Below, piece by piece: positions 37,099-44,848 of a DNA stretch of 60,290 nucleotides. Both the position numbers and the translations under genes were made by a program. The notes beneath the pieces were generated by a model, which had not been told where the DNA came from, made no database searches, and saw only the letters and a list, made by a program, of their open reading frames with translations. This stretch comes from Pirellulales bacterium (GTDB lineage Bacteria; Planctomycetota; Planctomycetia; Pirellulales; DATAWG01), in NCBI GenBank assembly GCA_036267355.1, contig DATAWG010000076.1:1-60290 (forward strand). Direction: 5' to 3'. Positions within the stretch are counted from its first letter, which is position 1. Every line of letters starts with the position of its first letter.

Positions 37099-37195
37099 GG
37101 CTCGGCCAAAAAATAGCTTCTCCGCAGCCCGTCTCCCCTTGCGGGAGAGGGGCGGGTGAGGGGTTGGAAAACGGAAGTTATTTTTCGGCTGAGCC
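37099..37195. repeat. Palindromic element B, copy 2 (97 bp), starting at the lipoprotein stop codon
   Basis: GGCTCGGCCAAAAAAT... to TTATTTTTCGGCTGAGCC mirrors the copy at 7261-7359, including the internal TCTCCCCTTGCGGGAGAG palindrome. The first base follows the TGA at 37096-37098 with no spacer. It may serve as a transcription terminator for the plus-strand gene. Confidence 0.88.
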
Positions 37196-37203
37196 AAAGG
37201 GCC

Positions 37204-37273
37204 GACGCGCGAAACCGCAAGCGAGCTGCAATCCGCCGCTTGCTTTGAAGCTCGCTCGCGTTTTTCGCGCGTC
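37204..37273. repeat. Palindromic element E, copy 1, overlapping the ruvA stop codon
   Basis: Left arm GACGCGCGAAACCGCAAGCG at 37204, right arm ending GCGTTTTTCGCGCGTC at 37273. On the minus strand ruvA ends TGACGCGCG, so the stop codon itself is partly element sequence. The hairpin with a T-run could terminate ruvA transcription. Confidence 0.85.
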
Positions 37274-37910
37274 AGAGTTTCTTGTTCGCCGAGTGCGTGT
37301 ACTGATAGACGGCTTGGATCAGGTCTTGCACGTCGTTGAACTTCTTTTTCTCTGCGAGCACGGCGTCGAGCAGCCGACGTGCGTCGCTTTCGCTATGGCC
37401 CAGCGAGCGAAGCACTTCGAACGTCTCGCTGACCACGTCGCGCTTCCCCACCGTTTCAATCGGTTCTTCACGAGCCACGAGCAGCGCGAATTTCGACATC
37501 CGCCGCCGCAGCTTGGCGATGATCCGTTCGGCCATTGCCGGGCCGATGCCCGGCAGCGTTGCCAGTAGCTTCGCGTTTTGCTCCTCGATGGCCGTCGCGA
37601 CTTCTCGCACCGGCCGCACCATCGCGCGCAGCGCTTTTTTCGAGCCGACGCCATCGACTTCGCAGATCAGCTCGAAGAACTCCCGCTCGACGGGGCTGAG
37701 AAAGCCGATCAGCCGTGGCGTGAGCCGGCCGTGGGCCGGATTTCCCTCGAGATATTCGATCGTGTGCAGGCTGATCTCCCGGCCGACTTCAAGCTGCAAC
37801 CGCCGGCGAACGAAATCGGGAATCAACACCTCGTATTCGAACGCCCCGATCTTCAGGATCAATTCGACCTGTTCGACGCTCAGAAGTGTGCCGGTGATTT
37901 TGGTAATCAA
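37272..37910 (-). CDS. ruvA: Holliday junction branch migration protein RuvA
   Basis: 212 residues. RuvA tetramers bind the Holliday junction and load the RuvB helicase. The N-terminal OB domain starts [19 protein letters not shown]. Two helix-hairpin-helix motifs follow: [19 protein letters not shown] and [21 protein letters not shown]. The C-terminal RuvB-binding three-helix domain is present ([21 protein letters not shown]). ruvC lies 115 bases upstream on the same strand and ruvB is not in the window. Length and start are normal for the family. Confidence 0.97.
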   Translation of the reverse strand: MITKITGTLLSVEQVELILKIGAFEYEVLIPDFVRRRLQLEVGREISLHTIEYLEGNPAHGRLTPRLIGFLSPVEREFFELICEVDGVGSKKALRAMVRPVREVATAIEEQNAKLLATLPGIGPAMAERIIAKLRRRMSKFALLVAREEPIETVGKRDVVSETFEVLRSLGHSESDARRLLDAVLAEKKKFNDVQDLIQAVYQYTHSANKKL

Positions 37911-38025
37911 CTTAGGAAAGGGTCAGGGTGAGGGTGCGGGGTTAGCGACGACGGGCAGACGCGCGAAACCGCAAGCGAGCCGCGATTTCCAGCGGAGTGT
38001 GGCAGCCCGCTTGCGATCGCTCGCC
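37911..38025. repeat. ruvC-ruvA spacer made of element E plus family G arms
   Basis: The whole spacer is repeat sequence. GGGTCAGGGTGAGGGTGCGG lies at 37919-37938, then the element E left arm GACGCGCGAAACCGCAAGCG at 37958-37977, then a degenerate right arm (GCTTGCGATCGCTCGCCC) to 38025. On the minus strand, ruvC's stop and last codons are the edge of the G-type repeat. Confidence 0.75.
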
Positions 38026-38556
38026 CTAGCCCCTCGCCCTAATCCCTAGTTTCCTTCCAAGGTAGCAATGGCAGAGGGCGACGGCCAGGGCGTCGGCAAC
38101 GTCGGGCGGTTCCGGCAAGTTGGCCAAGCGCAGTTCACGTTGAATCGCTTGCTGCACTTGTGATTTCGGCGCCCGGCCATTGCCGGTGAGGATCCGCTTG
38201 ATCTGGGTCGCGCTGTAGGAGATTACCGGAATCCCCGCCTCGGCCGCAGCAAGGCAAATCACGCCCCGCGCATGGCCCATCAGGATCGACGTTCGCGGAT
38301 GCGCGTAGTGCGAATACAACTGTTCGAGCGCCATTGCCGCCGGGCGAACCGCCGCGATCTCTTCCGCGACGCCGCGATGAATTTCCGCGAGCCGCTCGGC
38401 CAACGGTTGACTGGATGGCCCGCCGCGCACGACTCCGGCCTCGACCAACCGCAGTCCGCCGACCGCGGGTTGCAAGACACCGTAGCCGGTCGTATCCAAT
38501 CCCGGATCGATCCCGAGAATGAGGCCTGGAGCAGGAACGACGGATCGCTGCGACAT
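38026..38556 (-). CDS. ruvC: Crossover junction endodeoxyribonuclease RuvC
   Basis: 176 residues; dimeric resolvase that cuts Holliday junctions. Catalytic Asp17 in LGIDPGLDTTGYG, a Glu in MALEQLYSH, and the C-terminal acidic pair in PPDVADALAVALCH are all present. ATG 38556 precedes an extra ten residues before the first strand. The last seven residues (LGIRARG) and the stop codon are encoded by CTAGGGATTAGGGCGAGG-type family G repeat, suggesting that the original C-terminus was replaced by repeat sequence. It is upstream of ruvA in the usual order. Confidence 0.96.
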   Translation of the reverse strand: MSQRSVVPAPGLILGIDPGLDTTGYGVLQPAVGGLRLVEAGVVRGGPSSQPLAERLAEIHRGVAEEIAAVRPAAMALEQLYSHYAHPRTSILMGHARGVICLAAAEAGIPVISYSATQIKRILTGNGRAPKSQVQQAIQRELRLANLPEPPDVADALAVALCHCYLGRKLGIRARG

Positions 38557-38579
38557 AAGAGACCGTTGTGCCGGCAAAA

Positions 38580-38643
38580 CGCGCGAAACCGCAAGCGAGC
38601 CGCCATCTCAAACGGTTTGGAGCCGCGCTTGCGGTTTTCGCGC
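38580..38643. repeat. Palindromic element E, copy 3
   Basis: CGCGCGAAACCGCAAGCGAG at 38580-38599 pairs with CGCTTGCGGTTTTCGCGC near 38626-38643. It lies just upstream of ruvC and next to the family G repeat at the cysS stop. Further half copies occur at 14837 and 42720. Confidence 0.85.
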
Positions 38644-38644
38644 C

Positions 38645-38686
38645 GTAACCCCTCACCCTATCCCCTCACCCTATCCCCTCACCCTA
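38645..38686 (-). repeat. Family G repeat supplying the cysS stop codon
   Basis: On the minus strand cysS ends with TAGGGTGAGGGGATAGGG, repeated about 2.5 times. The first three bases are the stop codon. The same string occurs at 1892-1925. Confidence 0.8.
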
Positions 38687-40330
38687 ATTCTTGCTCCACT
38701 CGGTGCCGCCGGGCCGGTCTTCGAGCGTGATTCCGAGCGCGGTCAATCGTTGCCGGATTTTGTCGGCGGTCGCAAAATCCTTGTTCTTGCGAGCGGCGGC
38801 GCGCAGATCGATCAATAGCTCCATCAACGGGGCAATCAACGAATCGTCGGCCGACGATTTCTGCTCGACCGGCTTGCGGAACAGGCCGAGGGTGGTGGAG
38901 AGTTCGCGCAGCGTTTTCGCGGTTTGCACCAGTGTTTTCATTTGATCGGCGGTCGGTTGCGAGGCGACTTCGAGCCGCTCGCTATCGACGAATTTGTTGG
39001 CAAGCCGGACGAGATCGAAAAGCGTGGCGATGGCCGAGCCGGTGTTGAAATCGTCGTCCATCGCTTCTTGAAATCGGATCCGCATTTCGGCGACTTGCTT
39101 CAGTGTGGCGTCGTTGCCCGGATCGAATTCGCCGGCGGTTCGTGTGGACGGCGCATCGAGCATATAGAAGCTTTGCCCGGCCACGCGCTCGAAGCGCTTG
39201 AAGAAGCGATAAAACGCTTCGATGCTGCGGCCTGTTTCGGCCAATAGCTCTTCGCTGTATTGGATGGGGCTGCGGTAGTGCGTCGATAGCAGGAAAAAGC
39301 GAATCGCTTCGGGCGCGTGCCGCTGAAGCAACTCGGTGAACGGCGTCGCTCCGGTCGATTTGCTGATCTTGCCCGCCTGCTGCGCCGATTGTTGCGAATC
39401 AACATCCTCCGTCTGACCCCCGCCCCCTGGTCCCTGGCCCCTATCGCCGCGGCCGCCGACTTTGCCCGCTGCTCCGGCAGCCTGCATCAGGCCATTATGG
39501 AGCCAGTATTTCGCCTGTGGTTTGCCGTGGCAGCATTCGCTCTGCGCGATTTCGTTTTCATGATGCGGGAAGACGAGATCGAGGCCGCCGCCGTGGATGT
39601 CGAACGTCTCGCCCAAAATCCGCCGGCTCATCGCCGAGCATTCGATATGCCAGCCGGGGCGGCCTGTGCCCCACGGGCTGTCCCATGAGGGTTCGCCCGG
39701 CTTGGCGCTTTTCCAGAGCGCGAAATCGGCGGGCGAGCGTTTTCGCTCGGCCATTTCGCCCCCTTCGCCTTGCACGCTCTCCAGCGTGCGATGGCTGAGC
39801 TTGCCGTATTCCGAATCGCGGCCGACATCGAAATACACATCGCCGGCCGAGGCGTAGGCATAGCCGCGGTCGATCAGCGTTTGCGTGAGGCGGACGATTT
39901 CGTCGATGTTGTCGGTCGCCTTGGGGAAATGGTCGATCGTGTCGATGCCCATGGTCTCAAGATTTCGCATGTAGTCGGCTGTCATTTCCGCGGCAAGCTG
40001 CGGCATGGGAATGCCGCGCTGGCGCGATTCGACGATCAACTTATCGTCGACATCCGTGATATTGACCACCCAGGTAACTTTATAGCCGCAGTAGGTGAGA
40101 TAGCGCTTGATGGCGTCGAAGATCACGGGGCCGACCATGTGGCCGATGTGGCTCGGCTTGTAGACCGTCGGCCCGCAGAGATAAATCCCGATGCGGCCGG
40201 GTGTGACCGGCACGAGCGGCTCTTTGTTGCGACTGAGCGTGCTGTAGAGCCGTAGCGGGGCGGGGGATGGGCCGCCGGCGATTGCTGACGCGGATGTGGA
40301 CGACATCTTTTCGGCTTTTACCGTGCTCAT
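38684..40330 (-). CDS. cysS: Cysteinyl-tRNA synthetase
   Basis: 548 residues; charges tRNA-Cys. The class I signature HIGH is at 61-64 and the Zn ligand Cys52 in YLCGPTVY; other zinc-site segments are GWHIECSAMS and DLVFPHHENEIAQSE. The KMSKS loop reads KISKS at 321-325. Directly before it, GLMQ is followed by about 35 Gly/Gln/Ala-rich residues (GKVGGRGDRGQGPGGGGQ and onward), where E. coli has only a few. Allowing for about 30 extra N-terminal residues, the insertion is about 25-30 residues. ATG 40330 is used; ATG 40306 is also possible, since homology starts near LRLYSTLSRNKE. The stop codon lies in a repeat. Confidence 0.96.
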   Translation of the reverse strand: MSTVKAEKMSSTSASAIAGGPSPAPLRLYSTLSRNKEPLVPVTPGRIGIYLCGPTVYKPSHIGHMVGPVIFDAIKRYLTYCGYKVTWVVNITDVDDKLIVESRQRGIPMPQLAAEMTADYMRNLETMGIDTIDHFPKATDNIDEIVRLTQTLIDRGYAYASAGDVYFDVGRDSEYGKLSHRTLESVQGEGGEMAERKRSPADFALWKSAKPGEPSWDSPWGTGRPGWHIECSAMSRRILGETFDIHGGGLDLVFPHHENEIAQSECCHGKPQAKYWLHNGLMQAAGAAGKVGGRGDRGQGPGGGGQTEDVDSQQSAQQAGKISKSTGATPFTELLQRHAPEAIRFFLLSTHYRSPIQYSEELLAETGRSIEAFYRFFKRFERVAGQSFYMLDAPSTRTAGEFDPGNDATLKQVAEMRIRFQEAMDDDFNTGSAIATLFDLVRLANKFVDSERLEVASQPTADQMKTLVQTAKTLRELSTTLGLFRKPVEQKSSADDSLIAPLMELLIDLRAAARKNKDFATADKIRQRLTALGITLEDRPGGTEWSKN

Positions 40331-40392
40331 AGATTCGATGCTGAACGTTTCGTGGTTCTTTGCGAGGTGCAAGAAAACGGCCACATTGTAGC

Positions 40393-40464
40393 AGGCATAC
40401 TCCGTGTGCCGTCCGCGCGCCGCTTTATCCTCGCACCACCGCAGACGGCACACGGAGTGTGCCT
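40393..40464. repeat. Palindromic element D, copy 2
   Basis: AGGCATACTCCGTGTGCCGT (40393-40412) against the complementary arm at 40445-40464; one mismatch relative to copy 1 at 32332. It lies between ispF and cysS, upstream of cysS. Confidence 0.88.
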
Positions 40465-40545
40465 ACTACGTTGATTGCGGCTTCGCCGCATTTTTCCGCA
40501 AAGCGCGCTCGGGGAACGCGCCCCGCCGAATTCCGTTGCCCAACT

Positions 40546-41046
40546 TTAACCGCCACGCTTGATTAACGCGACGCATTGGGCGGCGATGGCTTCGCGGCGG
40601 CCGACCGCATCAAGGCCCTCGGCGGTCTTCGCTTTCACGCCAACCCTTTCGGCGTCGATACCGACCAACTCGCCGATGCGGCGGCGGATCGACAATTTGT
40701 AAGGAGATAGTTTAGGTAGTTCGGCAAAGACGATACAGTCCAGATTTTCGATCGTCCAACCCGCGGCGACGACGTGCCCCACCGCGGCCTCGAGCATTTG
40801 GCCCGAATCGCGGCCGCGATTGGCTTCATCGCTGTCGGGAAACAGTTCACCAATATCCCCCAGCGCCGCCGCGCCCAGCAGTGCATCGGTGATCGCATGC
40901 AGCAGCACGTCGGCATCGCTATGGCCGACCGAACGCTGATCGTGCGGCATATCGATGCCGCCCAGCCGAAGCGGTCCGCCTGCTGCGAGGCGATGCGTGT
41001 CATGGCCGATGCCGACGCGAAACTGGAGCGAGCCGCGAGTTTCCAT
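40546..41046 (-). CDS. ispF: 2-C-methyl-D-erythritol 2,4-cyclodiphosphate synthase
   Basis: 166 residues; the non-mevalonate isoprenoid pathway enzyme that cyclises CDP-ME 2-phosphate to MECDP, as a trimer with zinc. Zinc ligands Asp16 and His18 are in GIGHDTHRL and His50 in GHSDADVLLHAITDALLG. The C-terminal VGVKAKTAEGLDAVGR is the CMP-binding segment. ispD is not adjacent. It is followed on the same strand by cysS 215 bases later, an arrangement also seen in other bacteria. Confidence 0.97.
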   Translation of the reverse strand: METRGSLQFRVGIGHDTHRLAAGGPLRLGGIDMPHDQRSVGHSDADVLLHAITDALLGAAALGDIGELFPDSDEANRGRDSGQMLEAAVGHVVAAGWTIENLDCIVFAELPKLSPYKLSIRRRIGELVGIDAERVGVKAKTAEGLDAVGRREAIAAQCVALIKRGG

Positions 41047-41106
41047 CGCGGAAATTATAGTGGAAACCTCGGCCGCTCGGCGAGTGGGCGTGGTGGGTGA
41101 GTCGGA

Positions 41107-41292
41107 TCAATTGGCGTCGATTCCGAGTTGCTTTCGGATCAGGCGGCAAAGAGTGTCTGCGACTTCAGAATGCCGTGGAACGGGTGCCTTGAAACCGTTC
41201 GCGGGATTCCGGTAAAGGTCGTGCCGGGAGCCGTGTCGATGCAGAACTCACCCCGCTCGTTCCAACTCTGCGAGAAGCTGCCGCCGCCTCAG
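41107..41292 (-). pseudogene. hicA: HicA-type toxin pseudogene with an in-frame TGA
   Basis: On the minus strand the frame from CTG 41292 reads LRRQLLAELERAG, then TGA at 41250-41248, then VLHRHGSRHDLYRNPANG and PRHSEVADTLCRLIRKQLGI, ending at TGA 41107. The layout of about 60 residues, the G-S-x-H-D/S-L/I-Y-x-N-P motif with the catalytic His and the C-terminal K-x-L-GI are HicA mRNA interferase features. The TGA sits where relatives usually have Cys (E-x-x-GC-x-L). The start is CTG rather than ATG, four bases inside hicB. Two independent defects point to a dead toxin. Confidence 0.78.
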
Positions 41293-41492
41293 GCGTCGAC
41301 CGTCAATTCGATTGTCTTTGAGCCTTCCGGCGGCGACTCCTCTTCGTCCACGATCATTCGATAGGCATCGCGCACGTTGTCTCGAAGCTCGGCCAGCGCT
41401 TTTCCCTGACTGAACACGCCGGGTACGCCCTTGAGCCGACCAACATAGAGCTCCCCGTCCTGCCAGTATTCGAGCGTGAAATGAAGTTGCAT
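41289..41492 (-). CDS. hicB: HicB-family antitoxin
   Basis: 67 residues matching the partial RNase H fold of short HicB antitoxins: FTLEYWQDGELYVGRLKGVPGVFSQGKALAELRDNVRDAY. There is no C-terminal DNA-binding domain, as in the short HicB subgroup. It normally neutralises HicA by protein binding. The toxin gene directly downstream (overlapping by 4 bases) is broken, so the antitoxin is an orphan here. The gene is intact and starts at ATG 41492. Confidence 0.85.
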   Translation of the reverse strand: MQLHFTLEYWQDGELYVGRLKGVPGVFSQGKALAELRDNVRDAYRMIVDEEESPPEGSKTIELTVDA

Positions 41493-41683
41493 GACCGAAA
41501 ATGTTCTATCTTCGTTGGGGAATCGCAGTTACCAAATGACCTGCTCGATTAAAGCGAGTCAGGCGATTCGCCGGAGCGCGGCTCACGGAAGACGGTTTGT
41601 CAGCGGGTGGACCGATCGGAACTCGCCATGCCTAGAAGTCAGCCGGACTCGCCGCGGCGCGCGGGGCCTTCTATAATCGCCTC

Positions 41684-42703
41684 ATGCCGACGATCGAAAT
41701 CTCCGGGCTCTCCAAGGCCTATCGCGTTTATCAGAAAAAAGAGGGCTTGCTGGCGGCCGTGCGCGGGCTGTTTGGCCGGCAGTATCGCTACGTCAATGCG
41801 GTCCGCGGCATCGATCTGACGGTGGAGCAGGGCGAGTTCGTGGCTTTTTTGGGGCCGAACGGGGCCGGCAAGACCACCACGCTCAAGCTGCTTTCCGGCG
41901 TCATCACGCCAACGGCCGGCATGGCCCGGGTGCTGGGGCATGTCCCCTGGCGGCGAGAGAACGCCTATCGCCGCCGCTTTGCCCTCGTGATGGGGCAAAA
42001 AAACCAGTTGTGGTGGGATCTGCCGGCTCAAGAATCATTTCGCCTGCACCAGGAGATTTATCGCATCGAGCCCGCCGCCTTCGACCGCACGCGCGACGAA
42101 TTGGTCGATCTGCTTTCCGTGCGTTCGCTATTGCAACAGCCGGTTCGCGAGCTATCGCTCGGCGAGCGGATGAAGATGGAATTGATCGCGGCCCTGTTGC
42201 ACTCGCCCGACGTGCTCTTTCTCGACGAGCCGACGATCGGGCTCGACGTCGTCGCGCAGCACAATGTGCAGGCCTTCTTGCGGCATTATCAAGAACTCCG
42301 GCAAATCACGATCCTGCTCACCAGCCATTACATGAAAGACGTGGCGGCGCTTTGCCGCAGGGTCGTCGTCATCACCGGCGGGCGGATCATGTACGACGGT
42401 TCGCTTTCCGGGATCATCGACCGCTTCAGCAGCCATAAGATCGTGACTCTGCAATGGGCGAGCGAGCATGTGCCGGGCGATCTGTCGCGCTATGGCGAAT
42501 CGCTCGAGAGCATCGCGCCGAAAACCCGCTTGCGAATCCGCCGCGACATCGTGCCGGAGGTGCTGGCGTCGATCTTGGCCAATCACCCGGTGGAGGATGT
42601 GAGCGTCGAGGATCCTCCGCTGGAGCAGGTGATCGCCGAGTTGTTTTCGCAAGTCGATGCCGAAGCCGCCGCCGCCGACTTGGTGAAAGAAGGCCACACC
42701 TAG
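41684..42703 (+). CDS. ABC-2 type exporter, ATP-binding subunit
   Basis: 339 residues. Walker A GPNGAGKTT near residue 60, Q-loop VMGQKNQLWWDLP, signature LSLGERMK, Walker B DVLFLDEPTIGLD and the switch His in LLTSHYM. The N-terminal YRVYQKKEGLLAAVRGLFGRQYRYVNAV insertion before the Walker A strand is characteristic of the COG4586 family, which works with COG4587 and COG3694 permeases. Both permeases follow directly, so this is a complete three-gene export system. In cyanobacteria similar systems export viologen-type compounds; the substrate here is unknown. A half copy of element E follows the stop. Confidence 0.93.
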   Translation: MPTIEISGLSKAYRVYQKKEGLLAAVRGLFGRQYRYVNAVRGIDLTVEQGEFVAFLGPNGAGKTTTLKLLSGVITPTAGMARVLGHVPWRRENAYRRRFALVMGQKNQLWWDLPAQESFRLHQEIYRIEPAAFDRTRDELVDLLSVRSLLQQPVRELSLGERMKMELIAALLHSPDVLFLDEPTIGLDVVAQHNVQAFLRHYQELRQITILLTSHYMKDVAALCRRVVVITGGRIMYDGSLSGIIDRFSSHKIVTLQWASEHVPGDLSRYGESLESIAPKTRLRIRRDIVPEVLASILANHPVEDVSVEDPPLEQVIAELFSQVDAEAAAADLVKEGHT

Positions 42704-42790
42704 CAAAACCGCGTCGTCCCTCGCTTGCGGTTTCGCGCGTCGGTTCGCTGCTAATTCAAGACGCTTCAGAGCCACGACCGTTCCCTCCAG

Positions 42791-43714
42791 ATGTCTTCCC
42801 CATCCGCAACTCACCGCCTTCCCGCCAACCCGCTGCTTGCCCGCGCGCACACTTGGTGGGTCATTCTCCGCATTTCGATGGAAGAGCGATTGGTTTATCG
42901 CGGCGAATTCATGTTCGGCACGCTGATGCGGTTTCTGCCGGTGATCACGCAACTTTTTCTCCTCGCGGCAGTGTTTAACGGCATGAGCGGCGACCAGGCG
43001 TCCGGTTCGACGGCCAACCACACCGGCGGCGCGACGCGCATTGCCGGCTACACCTATCCCGATTACATCGCCTATTATCTGCTGACGATGATAACCCGCG
43101 CCTTTTCCAGCATGCCCGCGCTCGCCTCGGGCATCGCCCGCAGCATCCGCGACGGCACGATCAAGAAGTTTTTGATTCAGCCGGTCGACATGATTGGGTT
43201 CTTGCTGATCGGACGGGTGGCGCACAAGCTGGTGTATTATCTCGTGGCCACGTTGCCGTTTGCGCTGGTGTTTTATCTTTGCCGCGGTTATTTCACGCAC
43301 GGTTGGCCGCCGGCGCCGGAGATGGCGGCATTCGTGGCGGCGCTGGTGATGTCGTTTCTCTTGGGTTATTTTCTCGACGCGGCGATTGGATTGATCGGTT
43401 TCTGGTTTCTCGAGGTGAGTTCGTTGCTGTTTATCTACATGCTGCTGAGTTATTTTCTCTCGGGCCAGATGTTTCCGCTCGATTTGCTCGATAAATTTAC
43501 GATTGTCGGATCGATTTCCGCGGGCGACCTGTTGCGTTGCACGCCGTTGCAGTATTTGGCCTATTTTCCCGCCACGATTTTTCTGGGAAAAGTTCACGGG
43601 GCACGCTTGGTGTGGGGCCTCGTCGGCGAACTGGCGTGGTTGTTGGTATTGATGGGCATTTGTCGATTGGCATTCAACCGCGGCGTGCGGCGATACAGCG
43701 CCTACGGCGGCTGA
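42791..43714 (+). CDS. ABC-2 type exporter permease (COG4587-like)
   Basis: 307 residues with about six membrane segments, for example FMFGTLMRFLPVITQLFLLAAVF, YIAYYLLTMITRAFSSM, LVYYLVATLPFALVFYL, FVAALVMSFLLGYFLDAAIGLIGFW and LVGELAWLLVLMGICRLAF. Cytoplasmic SIRDGTIKKFLIQPVD is the coupling-helix region typical of this family. It lies 87 bases after the ATPase gene. It should form a heterodimer with the permease encoded next. Confidence 0.9.
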   Translation: MSSPSATHRLPANPLLARAHTWWVILRISMEERLVYRGEFMFGTLMRFLPVITQLFLLAAVFNGMSGDQASGSTANHTGGATRIAGYTYPDYIAYYLLTMITRAFSSMPALASGIARSIRDGTIKKFLIQPVDMIGFLLIGRVAHKLVYYLVATLPFALVFYLCRGYFTHGWPPAPEMAAFVAALVMSFLLGYFLDAAIGLIGFWFLEVSSLLFIYMLLSYFLSGQMFPLDLLDKFTIVGSISAGDLLRCTPLQYLAYFPATIFLGKVHGARLVWGLVGELAWLLVLMGICRLAFNRGVRRYSAYGG

Positions 43715-43721
43715 ACGAAGT

Positions 43722-43788
43722 CCCTCGCGGACGCTTCGGGCTACTGTCGAATCGGGACTCCGAATACCAGCCCGAAGCGTTAGCGAGG
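43722..43788. repeat. Element A arms flanking a 30-base spacer between two permease genes
   Basis: CCCTCGCGGACGCTTCGGG (43722-43740) and CCCGAAGCGTTAGCGAGG (43771-43788) form the outward-facing hairpin type also seen at 160-239. The arm of the left half is slightly diverged. Confidence 0.82.
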
Positions 43789-43843
43789 AACGCCCCGCAA
43801 CAACGCGAATTTCTTGAGTGTTCACATCACCCGCTTTCAGCGA

Positions 43844-44665
43844 ATGTCGCAATTAAACCGCTATCTCCGTGTGCTTGGCGTGTTCGCCCGAAACAGCTTG
43901 ATTCGGTCGATGATGTTTCGCGCGAATTTCATCTTGGAATCGATTTCGAATCTTGCCTGGGTGGTGCTGAATCTGGGGCTTTATGTGCTGCTATTCAGCT
44001 ACACGCGGCAGATCGGCAGCGGCTGGACCGAGTACCGGTATTTCGTGTTTCTGGCGACGCTGCAATTGATCAACAGCCTTGTCGAAGCGTTTCTGATGCC
44101 GAATGTCGAAGAGTTCAGCGAGCTGGTGCGAAGCGGCGATCTGGATTTCGCACTGCTCAAGCCGATCGACACGCAGTTTTTGGTATCGCTTGCGAAAATC
44201 GATTGGTCGGCGTTGTCGAATTTCATTTTCGCAGGCTGTCTGCTCGTGTTTGCGCTCGTGCATCTCGATTATCTCCCGAGCTTGGGTGTGGCGCTTTTGT
44301 ATCCGCTTTATATCGCCTGCGGCGTGGTGATCTTGTATAGCTTGATGATCGCGTTGGCTGCCACGACGGTTTGGCTTGGGCGGAATCAATCCATCTACGA
44401 TTTTTGGTTCTACATCACGAATTTCTCGCGCTATCCAATGGAGATTTTTACCGGACCGATGGGCGCGCCGCTGAAGTTCATTTGCACCTTTTTGATTCCG
44501 GTGCTGGTGGTGGTCAACGTGCCCGCCCGGATTCTCGCCAAACCGCTGACGGCGGAAAGCTGGCAATTGGCGGTCTTCGCACTGCTGGCCACCGTCGTCA
44601 GCTTGGCCGCCGGCCGCTGGCTGTTCAATCGCTCGATCCAGAGCTACCGCAGCGCAAGCAGTTAG
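43844..44665 (+). CDS. ABC-2 type exporter permease (COG3694-like)
   Basis: 273 residues from ATG 43844 (a GTG at 43814 would add ten). Membrane segments include FILESISNLAWVVLNLGLYVLLFSYT, FIFAGCLLVFALVHLDYLPS, LGVALLYPLYIACGVVILYSLMIALAATTVW and a C-terminal LLATVVSLAAGRWLFN. Family segments are MPNVEEFSELVRSGDLDFALLKPIDTQFL and FWFYITNFSRYPMEIFTGP. It partners the preceding permease. Element A separates them by 129 bases, the longest gap in the operon. Confidence 0.9.
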   Translation: MSQLNRYLRVLGVFARNSLIRSMMFRANFILESISNLAWVVLNLGLYVLLFSYTRQIGSGWTEYRYFVFLATLQLINSLVEAFLMPNVEEFSELVRSGDLDFALLKPIDTQFLVSLAKIDWSALSNFIFAGCLLVFALVHLDYLPSLGVALLYPLYIACGVVILYSLMIALAATTVWLGRNQSIYDFWFYITNFSRYPMEIFTGPMGAPLKFICTFLIPVLVVVNVPARILAKPLTAESWQLAVFALLATVVSLAAGRWLFNRSIQSYRSASS

Positions 44666-44697
44666 GTTCGCATGCGGCGTCGCGCACCGCGTGGCGC

Positions 44698-44763
44698 AAG
44701 CCCAGGGAAGGCCAGAAACGCGGCGGCCATGTGGTAAACGCCATCCGGGCCTTCCCTGGGCTT
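44698..44763. terminator. Long hairpin after the exporter operon
   Basis: AAGCCCAGGGAAGGCC (44698-44713) pairs perfectly with GGCCTTCCCTGGGCTT (44748-44763) around 34 bases. It starts 33 bases after the last permease stop. There is no T-run, so it may be a repeat element rather than a classical terminator. Confidence 0.6.
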
Positions 44764-44848
44764 AAGGCCCCCGAGACTGTTTCGCCCCTCGGCGGTCGCG
44801 GCTAGAATAAATCCCCCATCGCACACTTTTGCCCTGCGCGCTTGACCC

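Noticed and set aside
41248-41250. TGA in the hicA frame as a selenocysteine codon
   Set aside because: It replaces a Cys position, but HicA is not a redox enzyme, the gene also lacks a start codon, and I see no SECIS-like hairpin after it; decay is simpler.
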